64,000 nucleotides of DNA from positions 18,758,283 through 18,822,282 of the forward strand of contig OU612066.1 in NCBI GenBank assembly GCA_914767715.1, read 5' to 3'. Under the pieces are notes generated by a model, which was not told the origin of the DNA, made no database searches, and saw nothing but the letters and a program-made list of their open reading frames with translations. Shown in pieces: positions 1-14,400 of this stretch. A program made the position numbers and the translations under genes. The number at the start of each line of letters is the position of its first letter. The first letter of the stretch is position 1. Origin of the DNA: Membranipora membranacea (taxonomy: Eukaryota; Bryozoa; Gymnolaemata; Cheilostomatida; Membraniporidae).

Positions 1-559
1 ACAGTAAATCTCTGTGTAGCTTGGCAGCCCTCGAGGCCAAGCAATGTCACTTACAAGACTGAGAATCAGTACAACGGTGCATTATTTACAAAATATCACA
101 GACAGAAAAATCTTTTAGCATTATGATTTTGGCATCTCTAGAATGCTAATAGGAGTCGTTAACTTTTGCAAGCTCTTTCTCTGTCTGTAGAAAAAATTCT
201 TCTGTTCCAGACACAGAATTCAGCGGATGTGTTGCAAGTTGTTACAACATAAGATGACTATGGATAGGGTGATAATGGGTTTGTTGCAAGGGATGAAAGG
301 AGATAACAATGCAGCCATATCCAAATCAGGCAACTTTCAAGAAATTAGGACTTGAATCTAATGGCTCCACTAGCAACAATCAACTGGGTATAAATAAACC
401 GAAAGTTATTAACCATTAGTGCCATCTCACAACCCTGCAACTCACTGCCTGGAGATGTGCTATCGGATTCAAAATGTACCATTTCACCACCCATGGTGCT
501 AAGTATATGTAGAAGTTCCAAAGCTCGCAAGCTGTTTAAAGTTTGAAATTGGCATTTAC
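1..559. other. Intronic sequence of HELLS, no exon recognised
   Basis: This stretch follows the last recognisable HELLS exon in the direction of transcription (minus strand). I looked for the next expected helicase segment, which in the family continues with a Tyr-His-Gly motif after the Phe-Lys-Arg-Phe block, and did not find it. The minus-strand reading frame at 345-530 does not resemble an SNF2 helicase. The downstream exons therefore probably lie left of the window. Confidence 0.5.
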
Positions 560-3500
560 CTTGGGAGCAAATCTTTTGAACTCATTGACCCAGTTAGGCA
601 GGGTAGACAGAGGTACAACAACGAGGAAGGGGCCTTTGACGTTCATAGTTATAAGATGTGCTATGGCTGCTATACACTGAATAGTCTTTCCTAGTCCCAT
701 CTCATCAGCTAGGATACCGTTAACTCCATTCTCAAACATCGTCTAAAAAAGAAGTAATTGAAAATAATGAATATTCCTGTATTTGAACCAGTAAACAGCA
801 AAGATAACAATGATCTAAATACACTTCTTGTAAACATCAGAACCCATTTAAAGATTATGATTATGATTTCAAGTTTATAATGAACTAGGATTATCTGAGT
901 TCACCCTGTGTTTTGTCTTGTGTTTTTGTTTTGTAGCACACTGAAGCTTAGATTCATACTCTTTCTCTGAAATTAAACCAGCTAGTTCTTTGTCTCACTT
1001 TATTTAAACAGATTTAGTGAGACTTACATTAAGCCAGACAAGACCATCTATCTGATAAGGTCTGAGCTCTCCAGTGAACAGTAGAGGACATCCGTTATGT
1101 AGAGCTAGCTCTGCTGCACTGCTAGATGCACTACTCTGAGATAAACCCTCACTACTCTGGTTCAGTGATTCCTTACTGGTACTACTACCAGCTGTCTGTA
1201 AGCGCGGAAACGCAATAATGGGTTAGTAGCTGCTGTATTGCACGCGAATAGTTCTGACAATTTCAGTATAGAAACCTTTATATTTCAATATCACTTTAGA
1301 TAATCAATTTAATTATTTAACTGATGGCAACTAATGCATTTTATTGCCTTTTAAGTATACAAATCAAGTTCCTGAGGGGGCGATTTGTTAGTGTTGATTT
1401 ATGGAAAGCAATGAGTTCATTACTATACCAGCTAGCTAAACGCTAAGATATCTGACATTGCATTACATTGACTTGGTTATTTCAACACCTAAGATATTGG
1501 ATGACAGAATGAGGTTGAACTAGGAAGTTGAGGATCTGAGTTCACCTTGTGTTTTTGTCTCTGTTTTTTAGCGGGAGGACCAGTCTTTGATGTGGATTCA
1601 AGCTCAGCTTTTTTTACTTCAGCTATCATCTGTTTCTGCTGGTCCATCCTCTCCAACAAATACCTTAATGGATTCATCACAGTATCAGTATCAATATGGA
1701 CAAATGCGTAGCAGAAAATGAGATTTAATTTCTTCCGTAACTGTGCTGTACACAAACCACAATGACTGATGAAAACAATTTTTAGCATATTATTCTCACC
1801 CTAGTTTAAGCAAGGAGTAACAGGTCACTCCTTTATAGAGCTAAAATGTTGCCCGGATTGATGGTAGTAGAATTAACCCCAGCAATGTGGTTGCTCATGA
1901 AGTGCTTATACCAAAAACCCAAGCAACATTAGACCACTTAAACTAATATCATATCTGTCTGTTCAGTTAGTGTTACGCTATCAACATTCAAGCCATACAT
2001 ACTTGGTGTACATTTCACTTTTAGTAAGAAGTAACTGAAGCTTAGCATATCTCTCCTCTTTCTCCCGCTCCTCTGCCTGCTCCCATTCCTGAAACAAGAG
2101 ATACAAACAGTTTAGTTTATTTCCACACTATTTCTGTACCAGACCTTATTGATTATGTAAAAAAATGAAAAAGTTCTCGATGAAAGTATTGGTGCTGTGC
2201 TACAATATACAGTATGTTCGATAAAAATTCATAAATATGGTAGTAACTACAAAAATAATTAAAAAAAAAAATCACATCACAAAACTTAAGTTGTTCTCTC
2301 TTTGAACATATTGTTCAGAGAGTGGATAACTCTAGAGTTATGAAACAGCTAAAAGGGTGCTGATTGCAGATTTTACAAAACCAGCTTGCGTTGCTATTAT
2401 CTTGCAAGTGATTGGTCTGTAACAATACCAGGTTCTCAACTTTTGTTTGAGAATTACAAAGAGGTCCCTAATACCAGAAAGTAGTTCATGTGTTTGTATT
2501 GGTACCTAAAGATAAGTGTTGGAACCCCAATTTACCTCTCATCGAGATCGACAGGACAGTGTTCTAATCAGAACATAACATTTTTATATTACTTATATAT
2601 CTTTAATAGGCTTTGTTAGTCCACCCAATATTGCAACGCACCATAGGCACTGCACTGGTCACATGATGTTCATTTTTGAAACTTAAGTATTATCTAAGTA
2701 TGAAGTGTGAATAGTATAGCAGTTACAACATTTTTTTGCAGTTGTATCAAAGTGAACAGAAGTTAGCAAAACCATGATATATTATTTTCTGCAGAATAAT
2801 GCTTTTAAGAGGACAGGGAGGTCATACACGGCAAACATACTGCATTAACATCAAAGATAAGACAAAGAATTTGCAGACACACCTGTAGAAAAGTTTTGGT
2901 TTCACTTTCCTCCTTCTCAGAGTTAAGTTTCTGTAGTTTTTCTTCCTCGTCTTTGATATGCTTAGTGACCACATCTGAGATTATTGTGTTGAGATTCGGA
3001 GTGTTTGGCTGAGATTTTACTTCTGGAAGGTTTCCTGATGCAACAGGTGCAGGTGATTTAGCTGAAATAAGGGGAAAGAGACATTTGAAACATTATCTTT
3101 GCGAATTTGGTTTGATAATAATAACAGACACAAGACTAATACAGATAAAAAAGAACATTGAGTCTCCACCCTCATGGTTTGATATTACGTGCACATGACA
3201 AACTATAATAACTGCAGCAAACTATACGATAATCTTGATAAATAGTGTAATAACCATCCTCTTATTATCCTCACATTATTATGCAGTCTTGCTAGGGATA
3301 GCGCTTTTTATGCACTGTACTCTGCCACTTGCAAACAAGGTCTGCGATGGGAGACGCATAGACTACAAACTATAACCAAGGCAAGTAGTGTTGATAAATC
3401 AAGTTATGTATGTTAGCACACCTGACGTAGCTGGAGCTTTTAGCTCTTTACCCTCACTCTCTGATAGTACCGGGATATTCTCCTGATTAGAGCCGACACT

Positions 3501-4440
3501 AGGAGTGGGGGACGGTACTAGATTAATGTCCGTTTCTTCTTCCTACAAGAGACATCGCACTAATACAAACACATACATGGAATCAGCAAAAAGGCGGTTA
3601 TATAACATGAGTACACCCTGTGTCTGTTACACAGTGTACATCATTCATCTAGGTCCTCAGTGATTCTGGATGCACCAAAGGAAGCAGCATTTAATTTTGT
3701 TCGTGCATGATCTCATAATATATCTGTCCAAGTATCCTAATCAGCTAAGTTAATAAGCAGACAAAATTTTATATTAAATATGTCATATTGCGCCAAACAC
3801 AAGGAGATGCAAGTAATATAACCAATACGTGACTTACTAATTTGGTATTCTGATTGTGACATTCTTCATTAGTATTGTTTTGTACGGTGCTCTCTTTTTT
3901 TGGCAACAAACCATCATTCTTAGTAGATCGTTTGCGCTTCGAAGGCCGAAGGGACGGAGATGTGTTTGTCTGTGGTGTGGTTGATAGCCTAGAACTCCTC
4001 CTTGACCTGTGATAATTATACCACAATAAATATAATAAATCACTATTATATATGCGTTATATTGATATATTATGTTAACGCTGTAGTAACCAGACCAGAC
4101 GAGACTCACATCTATTTAAGTTAGTAAAGGTTTTCCTCTTTTTCAGCACCATACCTTAGTAAGCAGAGAGAAATAAGTAACAACTACCTAACTACATCTA
4201 CACAACTCAACTGCACACTGACTCACACTCACAGTTACTGTGTTTCTATCATCTCTATTATTCTTTCTATCTGACACAGGACAGACACTGTTGTCACTGT
4301 GAGATTTGGGTGACAGAAAAGGACCATAAATAATAATAACTGTATGTACATTGTGTGTGTGCATTTGCTATTTGACAAAAATAAAGTTGTTGTAGAACAT
4401 AAATTTTATATTGATATTAATTGATAGGTCCTACTCACAT
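560..4440 (-). CDS. HELLS: HELLS/LSH-type SNF2 chromatin-remodelling ATPase, N-terminal part (3' end outside window)
   Basis: Exons, transcript order: 4440-4439 (first two bases of ATG), 4006-3838, 3542-3422, 3061-2883, 2088-2003, 1663-1546, 1195-1028, 742-560; phases all agree, giving 342 codons. LSH/HELLS is a nuclear SNF2-family ATPase that supports DNA methylation and heterochromatin. Residues ~1-157 are polar and low-complexity with a basic cluster (SKRKRS). Residues ~158-215 form a charged helical segment ([18 protein letters not shown], then YLLERMDQQ) that matches the coiled-coil region of vertebrate HELLS. The ATPase domain begins near residue 265 ([13 protein letters not shown]). 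Walker A is DEMGLGKT at ~294-301, followed by motif Ia, [15 protein letters not shown]. The PLSTLPNW wording is typical of the HELLS/DDM1 subfamily rather than BRM or ISWI. The DEAH box and C-terminal helicase lobe are not in the window. The start codon is split by intron 1. Confidence 0.86.
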
Positions 4441-5488
4441 GATGGTGGCTGTAGTGTAGTGTTACGTGTAGTGTAGTAGGTAGGGAATGATGATGAATGA
4501 TGATGGTTCTGAATTGACTACTTTTCTACAGATGAGATTGCTTGTGCCTTTCCCAACAAGCTAAATTACCACAAGTGAAAGCTTCACCCAGTGCTGACAA
4601 AGGGTTACTGTAAATTAGTCTTATTGCATGAAAAAAAAAGGAAATATGTTTGTCTTATGTTCACTGACAACCAACTAGGGTTACATAAATTTCCAGCATG
4701 TAATAATTTAACGCGGGAATTATTTTGCACTGACCCTTGACCTTTAAGAGGGCGTGGTTTTGATGTTTTGGTCTAGAGTGAGTGCACTGCATGCAAACAC
4801 ATGTCGATAGCTATTTAATTTAATTTTCTTTGAAACCTTTTAGGACTGTGTTGTTGGCACTGGCATTTATTATATCCATTGAATAGGATATATTGAGCTT
4901 AATCAAGTCAGTGATTATAAACATTATCTCATTCACTCCAGCTAGCAGCCAACAAAGCTTCCATGCTACCAATGGACTAAACCTACTGCTACTACTACTA
5001 CATACTACTACTATGGGACTTATCCAGTTATTCTAATTCTAACCCAAACTAAGAAACTGCTACTGAATATCTGTGTACAAGAGTTAAGCTGCTGTGGTTT
5101 TGAAGGAAGGAAGCACAAAAAGTCTCAAAAGCAAGAGGGGTGGATAAGACAAGTCACAAGTGAGTTTTTATCATCTGCATTCTTCTTCTACTTATCTAGT
5201 TGTGGCAATAATTACTAAGGGAGTATGTTTGCATATGAGTTGTAGCAAGGAGTGGTAAGTGGTTGGTGTATCAGCATATATTTTATTGTACAGGGCGCTC
5301 TCCCGTGGTATGATACCAAGGAGTAACAGGGCCGTTACAAGGGACCCTGTCCCTTGTTGGTGATACTAAATATATAGTATATATATAGACAGGCATAGCT
5401 AAACATGCAGGTTTGGGTGCTAAAACAAATACATTTTCCTTTCGTTTATTTGGTTTTGTTTTGATTCGTTCCAGCGGCAGCAGCAGCA
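4441..5488. promoter_or_regulatory. Divergent intergenic region between HELLS and P4HA
   Basis: The two start codons face away from each other about 1.05 kb apart, so the region should contain both promoters. The HELLS 5'UTR side (4441-4510, read on minus) has no upstream ATG. On the P4HA side a long pyrimidine tract ends in an acceptor AG at 5473-5474, just before the ATG, and a good donor (GTGAGT) starts at 5160. These suggest a non-coding first exon ending at 5159 and a 5'UTR intron of about 315 nt. I see no convincing TATA box for either gene. Confidence 0.45.
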
Positions 5489-8400
5489 ATGTTTAAATCT
5501 CTATTGATTATTGTACTGCTGTCAGCTCCTGCCTGGTGTGAAGTGTTTACCGCGCTGACTACACTTACTAAAGCTTTGTACCATGAGAAGGACCTAGCTG
5601 ACAGTTTGAGAGAATACGTGGAGATCGAGAAACTAAGACTGCAGAAAGTATTAGAGTAAGTCACAGCCGTCCTGCCCTGTGTGTTCGATCCTTCTGATGG
5701 ATTTCATGTACTGGATTGATGAGGGCCAGTCTGTGTGAGGTATTAATACTCAATGTTAGAGTCAAAATGTCACCATGGGTGAATTGTAGGCATCCCTAGT
5801 CAGTTATGTGTAAATGCGGAATTCGCTGAGACGAGCACAACTGACACTCTTGACCTTCAAGAAAAGTAGCAATATTTTCAACACACAAAAAAGTCTTCTG
5901 GGTGGCGTGTGATGAATTACAAGCTCTTCATAATATGATAAGACAATGAACAGAGTTCATTGGATAGAACAAGGCTTGTTATGAGCGTAAAATCAGTAAT
6001 TTTCCCAACAGTTCAATATTTTGACAGGATAAGGAAACACATAATTTATCATAGCAATAACATACTTAGCGCATTTATCACTTTGGAGTTAAATATCTTT
6101 TTGAGTTGATGTTCATGGTGCTATGTAATAGAACCAATATAAGAACTGATTTGGCTTCCTCGTGAACATCTGCCAAACCATCAGGCTTTTCTTATCTAAG
6201 CGAAGACTATAAATATGCGCTCTATTTTTTCAAGGCTTATTTACCCAGCTGTAATTCTCATAGCAGAGTGCTTACTGTCTGCCAGTTGTAATACATCATG
6301 AGTGACACAAATATTAGAAATAGGTTTAGATCTTCTCCAGGCATCATTTGATAACTGCCTGTAAATTTGGGAGGAGATTAACAGCAGATTACAGTGATAC
6401 CAATGAAAGAATTGATAGTAATAAATCCTTCCCTCCAGGCCCACTAATCATAGCGTGATTGAGATGTGGTCGAAATAAACAGTAGTTGTCGGCCTACTAC
6501 TCATTTGTATACGTGAGAGATTAGGCTCATTAAATACCTCAACATCTTGCTTTAATAATGAGTTTTCATCCCGCCTACGGCTTACTTTGTCAGTATGAAT
6601 ATTAGCCCGCTGCCTGTAAGGGATATCCAGCCCATTAGACGAGTCACACAGTAGGAAATGCCATGTTTATGTTTAGATAGTCAGTTACTGTTAGTCAGTG
6701 TGTTGGAAGTAAATTGATATACAGATTGGGTTAACTTTGACAGCTGAAGTAAAGGCACTATGTGCTGACGTGTCTCTACATTAAACAGGAATGATGCTTT
6801 GAATTGCATTCTACTTGTTGCACCAGCATTTGCAGGGCATAATGTTGCTGCGCAGCCCGTAGATAACCCATGACAGGCTCTCCGGTGACAGGAGGTCCCA
6901 CTCCTCTAGATGGTTTGTCATAGGATTAGTCAAAGCGCCTTGTTTGAATTAGTCCTGGATAATATTCAGTGAAGATTTCATGCACATGGGATCTCTATAA
7001 TTTAATAGGTGTGGTGAAGTAGCAGGACATGACCTGAGCCTCACGATACAGAAATTTACTAAATAAATTTGATAGTTTCAAAGACACGGGTTTATCTCCT
7101 GTTCAATCAGCTGATTTGATCAAGTTGCTCCTTGATGCAAGTTGTCTCTAACTCCTTGCTCCCATTCGTTTATTCCATTATCATCTAAGTACAGAGCAGG
7201 TCACTTAATTCAAACCTCTGGGGACCACCAAAATTTGTTCTAATTAAGCAGAGTTTGTGACATTAGAATGCATTGAAATCTGGCTGAAGGGACCAAATTT
7301 CCTTGTATGAATTAACATGAATTTTGAATTATAAAGTTTGAATTAACCAGTTTACACTGTGTTATAAGATAATCTGTCACCCAACGCTTGTATTAACAGC
7401 TATAATCTCATTCTTCTTACACAGATTGGCCGATGAATACGACAGACATGCAGATGAAGCTCTGGTAGATGCTGAGAATTATATAGCTAATCCAATAAAC
7501 GCTTATCTATTTGTAAAAAAGTTCACTTCTGATCTACCTCACACAAAGGAGCTAGTCAGCGCAGAGAAGAGCACGCAAGGTTAGCCAAAACCTGATTTAC
7601 CTAAGCCAGATCAAAAGTGTTGAATTTATGAGTATAAGCAGCTGATATCAACCTTGATATTCATGCTTCTAGCAGCTGACCCATTAGGTGACAATTTGGC
7701 GATTGGGGGGGGGGGGGGGGGGAGGAGAGGTTATAGATAATACAAACTGCTTTGTACTGCAGTTTTAGTTAGTGCATTAACATTGTTGGCAGAAAAATCT
7801 GATAGGATAGTAGCTCGAATCTAGTTGATACGATGATGTTACCAATGCCATGTTTTAATAGATTCTAGAGGCATTTTGTAGCTAATAATGACCAGATTAA
7901 TGTGATCTTGACACTGGATTTATGTTGATAATCTGCTAGTCAACAGAAGATTGTTCAGTTACACAAATTTGACTGTATATGCATAACATCAGTTATATAA
8001 ATAAGCAATGCAGAATATATAAAACGGGCGGTGGCCACAGAAATCGTGGCAGTTGTTGGAAATCAACCGCCTTCAAAGTTATATTTGTGTGATTTACTGT
8101 GAAAGGGGTAATTATCTCGCCTTAGTCTGATTTATGTTCAGAAATCCAAAGCTGTATTTATTTGGTGTGGTTGACTCATGATAACGCCCAGATTCTATGA
8201 AATTCTCTGTATGAAAATAAAAATATTATGGGTAAATGAACTTTTTGTATTCACCCCTCATCATGCAAGTATTGAGTACGTTCATCTCAGCATATATTTT
8301 TCTTATTTGTAGACTTTTATGACTTACTGCAAGAATACAGCCCACACTTACCTGATGAGGAGGATTTGAATGGAGTTGTGGATGCTATCCTCAGGCTGCA

Positions 8401-11400
8401 AGATACTTACCAGTTACCGTCCCATAAAATAGCCGACGGAACGTTTACCCCTGCTAAGAGCTCGCCCTCAATGTCTGGTAAGTCATGGAAGGTGTGATAT
8501 AAAAGTTGTGTAGTCTTGTGGTGAGTAAATCATAATCCTACCCCATTCTCTCTGATTCCCTGCTAAAAGCAAATATTATAAATACTATTTCTAATAGGCC
8601 TAGTAGTTCTTATCATGTGAATGATAAACTAAAATGTGAAATTACTCTCTGATGATCTGGGATAAAAGTAATCTATTCTCACGGATTCTCTAATACCTCT
8701 CTCTTTCAACTCCGAACTCCAAAACAAATTGGGAGATCCTCTTATCCTCAAATTCAAAAATACAGAATAATACAATAAGCTTGTAAACTGTGTCTTCAAA
8801 TTAAAACCTGCAGAGAATAGTTATCTGATTGTTCCTTGCTTAGATTAATGAGACCTGCTAGAGGTCTTGTTATGAAGTCGCTCACTTTGATAGATGGGAA
8901 CTATATATCTTGAGTGAAAGATTTTGAAAAGAATTAGCCTTATTGAAAGACCAAAACAAGGATTTTTTAGGGAAATGATTGGGATTATCTTCGCTCGTAC
9001 TCCCTGTTCTAATTGGAACGGTATTGGGTATCGAGTTGTTGCTTTATCCATACCTTTACCTTCACCCGTATACGGTGGTTGAAAAAGAAACACAAGTATA
9101 TATTTATTTAAATGGCTGTACTTAAGTGTGCATCCTGGCACCACAGTGCCTCACACTGGTGGTACATTGATATGAAATTTCGAAATAATTCTATCCAATT
9201 ATATTGAATTTTAATTAATTGACAATGGAGGGCGGAGGGGGGGTACACTAGGACCTCATCAAAGTGATTGTTTGGAGCTGATCGTCACATTTGAAAGTCA
9301 ACTATTCTTTGGCACTTCCATATTTTCAACAAAACAAGGAAATTTAGTCCAACTTTGTACTCGCCGGGGGGCCGTCGGGTGAGGGGCAGAAGTCTGGGGG
9401 GCTCAGACTAATTTTGGATTGAGGGCTTATCTATACCAAACACAGTAAGGGTGTGATATATTGGCTCTGGAATGTTATCAAACAACCAACCTCATGTTGC
9501 AGACCATTATAACATTTCTCTATAGACTAAATACTGAGAAACTTCCCAGTCTCACTAATATGAAGGTCTGCTCTCTAGTCACTCATCCAATATGAATGGA
9601 ATATTATGATCAGTACATTGTTTTAGTAGTATCTCTAGTAGAGACCAGCCTTAGTAGTCTTATCTCAAAGGTCCCTTTTTGTTTTTTTGGAAAACATAAA
9701 AACGCGGTTTTTAGATAAGGCTAGGTTACTTCCCTCCAAACACCACTGGATTCGAGTCTTTGATATCGTATATGATGATTTATGACATTGCTACTTGATA
9801 TAATGACAGGCGTGATTTCCTCCTTACATACACATATAGTGTCAGGTGTATATCAGTATATTCACAGCACTACTCACTATCTACGTGTAGCCTGCCAGGC
9901 TAATAATCTTCAACGTGGCTATCGGAGCTTGGAGATTTATGACCTGTGTCATGTAGTCAAAAAGTCAGTTTGTGTTGAGCCATATGGGAAAAATTAATGA
10001 TTTGTGATAAAGTCAAGTTAATTGCAAGTTCAGATTTGACATTATCAATGTTAAAATTGTGTCACCAAAGTTTTGCTCTACCTAGTTCATACAAGCCCAT
10101 GCAGAATTTCTATGGATTTAGCCATAGACAAAATGTGTTTTGTCTATGGATTTAGCCATAGACAAAATGTGTTTTGGCTATGGATTTAGCTCTAACATAT
10201 TTGATAGGTAGCTAGGTACCATGACTGTCAACCAACTACAACAAAACTTAAACAAACTTGTTTGAATTGATTGCTATAGCAGCATTATCATTCTCAGCGG
10301 TTAATCATGAGTTTCATCGTGAGGGAGAACAGGAGGGAGGGATGGCAACAGGGAGGGTGTGCCATCCTCCCTCATGGTAAGGTAGTTTAGGTCTCAAACT
10401 ATCAGTTGCTGCAATGCTGTACTTTATAACCACCATTGTAGTAAAGATAATATTGACAGTTCTACTCAATTTATTGTCTGTTTTGTTTGTTATTTATTCA
10501 TGGCTACTACCTTACTATTGTCAAGTTATACAGATCTATGCTATCAGAAACTAAACTCGTGCATTTTGTTGTTTGTGCACCCTACCCTAGATAAAGTTTT
10601 CTAGTTGCTCCTGTCACCAGTGGATCGGGAGCAACTCCGAATTCAGGCAAATAGACCAAACTTGGTCTAGCTCTACCCCCAAAAGAATAAACATGCATGT
10701 TTAGTGTTGTTTTTTATATCAAAATACTGGCTGTATTTTATATGCCCTGCATCTAGTAGTATTTCTAAGTCAGCTAGCATAGCTGACACAATTGAAGTGA
10801 AATCGCCTTAACCCGCAAAAAATTGTTTCGTGTAACATGTATCTTCAGGACCTGATCAACTCTGAGACTAGAACTCTGGTAGAAATTACATTGTTATTAT
10901 GCTTGTGTTCATTTTAGTTACTGTCTCTCTATAATCCTAATATTTAAAAGACATGTCTTGTAGCTCATGACTGTTTTGACGTTGGTGTGCATGCCCATAA
11001 TAACGGTGACTACTATCACACTATACTGTGGATGGAAGAAACATTAGATAGACTCCACTATGAGACAAACTCTACACTAAACGCTGAAACTGTTCTAGAC
11101 CACCTGGCATTCGCATGTTATAATGTGAGCACCTTCGCTTAAATGTTTAAATGTATTTCTTTCTGCTTTCAAACGCTTTCATCAAACTCATATCATGTGA
11201 AATTATAATAACTGCTTTGCAGCTCGATAGTCCCTAGTCTAGTCAGGGAGGGGGGGGGGTATACCCTCCCGCCCACCATGGTCTAGTGCATAACTCAAAA
11301 GTTTTTCTCGATATGCTCACCTCACTACTTACATTGTCACCCACCTGAACAATCCTTGCCTATCCCCCTTAAAAATCTAGAATAACATGCATTATTATGT

Positions 11401-14400
11401 AGAATAAGAAACCTAGATTGACTGCATGAGAAAGCCATATGTAACCAAGGAGTAATGAGTGCATGTAAGGTGCAGCTGCGTATGTAATGAATAAACACCC
11501 CTGCTGCTGTGCTGATATCTGCTGTATCTAACAAGAATGAAGGACTGCTGGTTGTCTATCTGTTATAGATTTGACTGTCTCTGTGATGCTCTCAGCTTGT
11601 TGATAATTTTATACTTGTTCGTTGTTCTGATGTGACTGACTGTTTAATTATGTGATATGTTGAGGCTGTACACTGAATCAGAGAGGAACAGCTCATCTAT
11701 CAGATCATATCGGAAAACAGCATCGGACACTTCAGATTCCTTATTTTCATACCTTCTGCCCGTTATCTTGCATAGCATGACAAATGCCTGCTGACCTACA
11801 GCTGTCCACTCAGCTAACATTATCATAACATGTAACCCTTCTCCCTATCTCAACGTACAATTCCAATGGACCTTCTAACTAAAATTTCTAACTTGTGCTC
11901 AACCCATCTGTATTTATTTCTGATTAGCACAAGACTGCTTCTACCTCGGGCGCCATGCTTACCACCGAGCAGATTGGCACCATATGCTAATGTGGATGCA
12001 CCAAGCCTTAGATGTTGTCGAAAATGAAGTCAATATAACTATAAGCAAACCGGAAGTTTTAGATTATCTTTCTTATGCCGCTGCTATGGTGAGTCATTCC
12101 CCGCTGCCCCCCTTAATCATTTCAAGCTACTTTGGTCACCATCTGATCTCCTGAGGTAATCGGCTCTATAATTGAGGCTCTCTTCGCGATCACAAATACA
12201 ACTCCAACTCATGTCTGATAATCCCATTAATCACTTGTCCTGGTTTTCACTGATCTTATTCTCTGCGTGTATCACTGCCTGGGTGGTTTGTATGTGTCAT
12301 TGTTCTGATCTGGTGACGGGCTGTGCGCTTTGCTGTTTCTCACCTTTGTTACCAGCCCTTGACAATTCACTTATTGTGGTCACAGTAACACCAAAACTTG
12401 AATCTTAGTAATATATTATATGCAGATGAAAATTTTACGATGAAATCAACTTAATTTTTTTAAACAGCAAGGAAATACACGTCATGCACGATACTGGACG
12501 GAGGAATGGCTAAAGATCGACCCTAACCATGAAAGGGCCAGGAGTAATCTGGTCTACTTTAATAAAGAGGTGTGTGTGTGTGTGAAAATACCTTATCGAG
12601 CTGCCTACTGAGCTCTCTCATGGTGTTCCCTTCTAGTTTACAATGCTGCAATAAATGAAACTACAAACAGAATCTCACTTCTCTGAAAATTCACGTAACC
12701 TTGTAACAACTATGTAAGGGTTCTGAGAAACGAGATTCTGATGGAGAAATCTCATTACGTAAGATGTTCTCTAAAGCTTAGGAGTTTTAGTACCGTAATA
12801 ATGTCGGGATAGCTGGTAGTAGCATTTCATTTTTAACCTCTTTGGTACGTGGTTGATAATGATATATGCACTACCAGCTATCCCGACACAGTTTGAGCGC
12901 ATAAACTAGTACTGTAATGGTCGTGATATGAACGAAATCGATATGTCAAAGCTCCAGCTTTTGTTATGATGACTATTGGCTGTAATCGTCTAACTGTATC
13001 AACTTGTACTTATGTAGATACTCTCTGAGAATGAGGAGTTACGTGCAGCTGGAGAGCCTGTACCTGATGTAGGTTATCTACCTCCTCTGAGGAATAAGAG
13101 AATTACTGATGAGTACCGCAGTGGGCAGGAATTCCAGGACTACGAGGCTCTATGTAGAGGAGAGGATGTCATGGTGCGTATCTACAGATTTTGCTGCCAT
13201 TCAGATAATAATGATATACATTTCTGGTATGCAGGACCAGATGCATGTTAGCTTCGTCTGCCTGGACCACCCTAACTTGTTTAGATGGTTTTATTGTAGA
13301 CCGTCGAGACAAGTGAAGAGCTCTGATATAACACAGCTAGGCATATGCAGTCAGGTGTATATTTGGTCACAGGTGCCCTGTACTGAATAGAGATGTGTTA
13401 AATTACTTATTTGGGTGCAAGCTTAACTTAACTTATTCTGCAATTCGGAATTGTTACTACAAGATGTTGCACAAATTCTATGCACAATTCATTATCTTTC
13501 CTTATGATACAGCCGAATGAAGATAAACATCTGCTGAAATGTTTCTACACGACCTCTGGAGACCATCCTCTCTTACTGTTGGCTCCTGCTAAAGTAGAGG
13601 AATACTTTCTCTCGCCGTATATAAGACTTTACCATGACATCATCAGTGACAATGAAATAGAAATAGTCAAGCAAATCTCTACTCCTATGGTATGATTTAA
13701 TGGTATTCTTTGTTTTGCCACTTGAAAACTTATAGCTGGTCTTAAAAGGTATACCCAAGAGTCCGGATACCACCCAAAGAGTCCGGATACCACCCAAGAG
13801 TCCGGATACCACCCAAGAGTACGTATAAGCTAGAGGTAGCTTCATGTTAGCTAGCACTCAATATTTGCTAGCTGAGGTGAGAGTCTTATTTAAATAAACA
13901 GGGTGGGTAAATCTTAGCTAGCCTTAAATTTACCCATTTCAATCCTGCGCAAAATGGTGAACTTTTCCTCTTGTGAGTACATAACTCCTCATGGGTAGTC
14001 ACATGTGTTACACATACTAGGAGATAGAAGCAAATGTATAGTTAGTCAATAGATAGCTGCTGATAGTTGTTGGTATGTTGCTATGTTCAATGATATGTTT
14101 GCATGCAGCTGAAGAGAGCGGTGGTGAATGATCCAGCCACAGGCCAGCTAGTGACTGCAAGCTACAGAGTTAGTCGAAGGTTAGTTAGAATGCCTCCTTC
14201 TTCTTACCTGCTGCTTAGGAGCAGGGATTTAAAAATATAGACGATTAGGTATTCAAAAAAATTAAGCATTTATCAACCACCCACCATGGGATACTACTAC
14301 CCACGACTTAGTCAAAGTATTGAAGGTTTTCATTCTCACACTCTCAGCGTCATAGCATTGAGTTTTTGGTGTTGATGTTTAAGACAACGATTAGTGTCAT

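Noticed and set aside
345-530. 61-codon minus-strand frame as a further HELLS exon
   Set aside because: The sequence does not match the expected helicase segment following the FKRF motif, so I left it unassigned.
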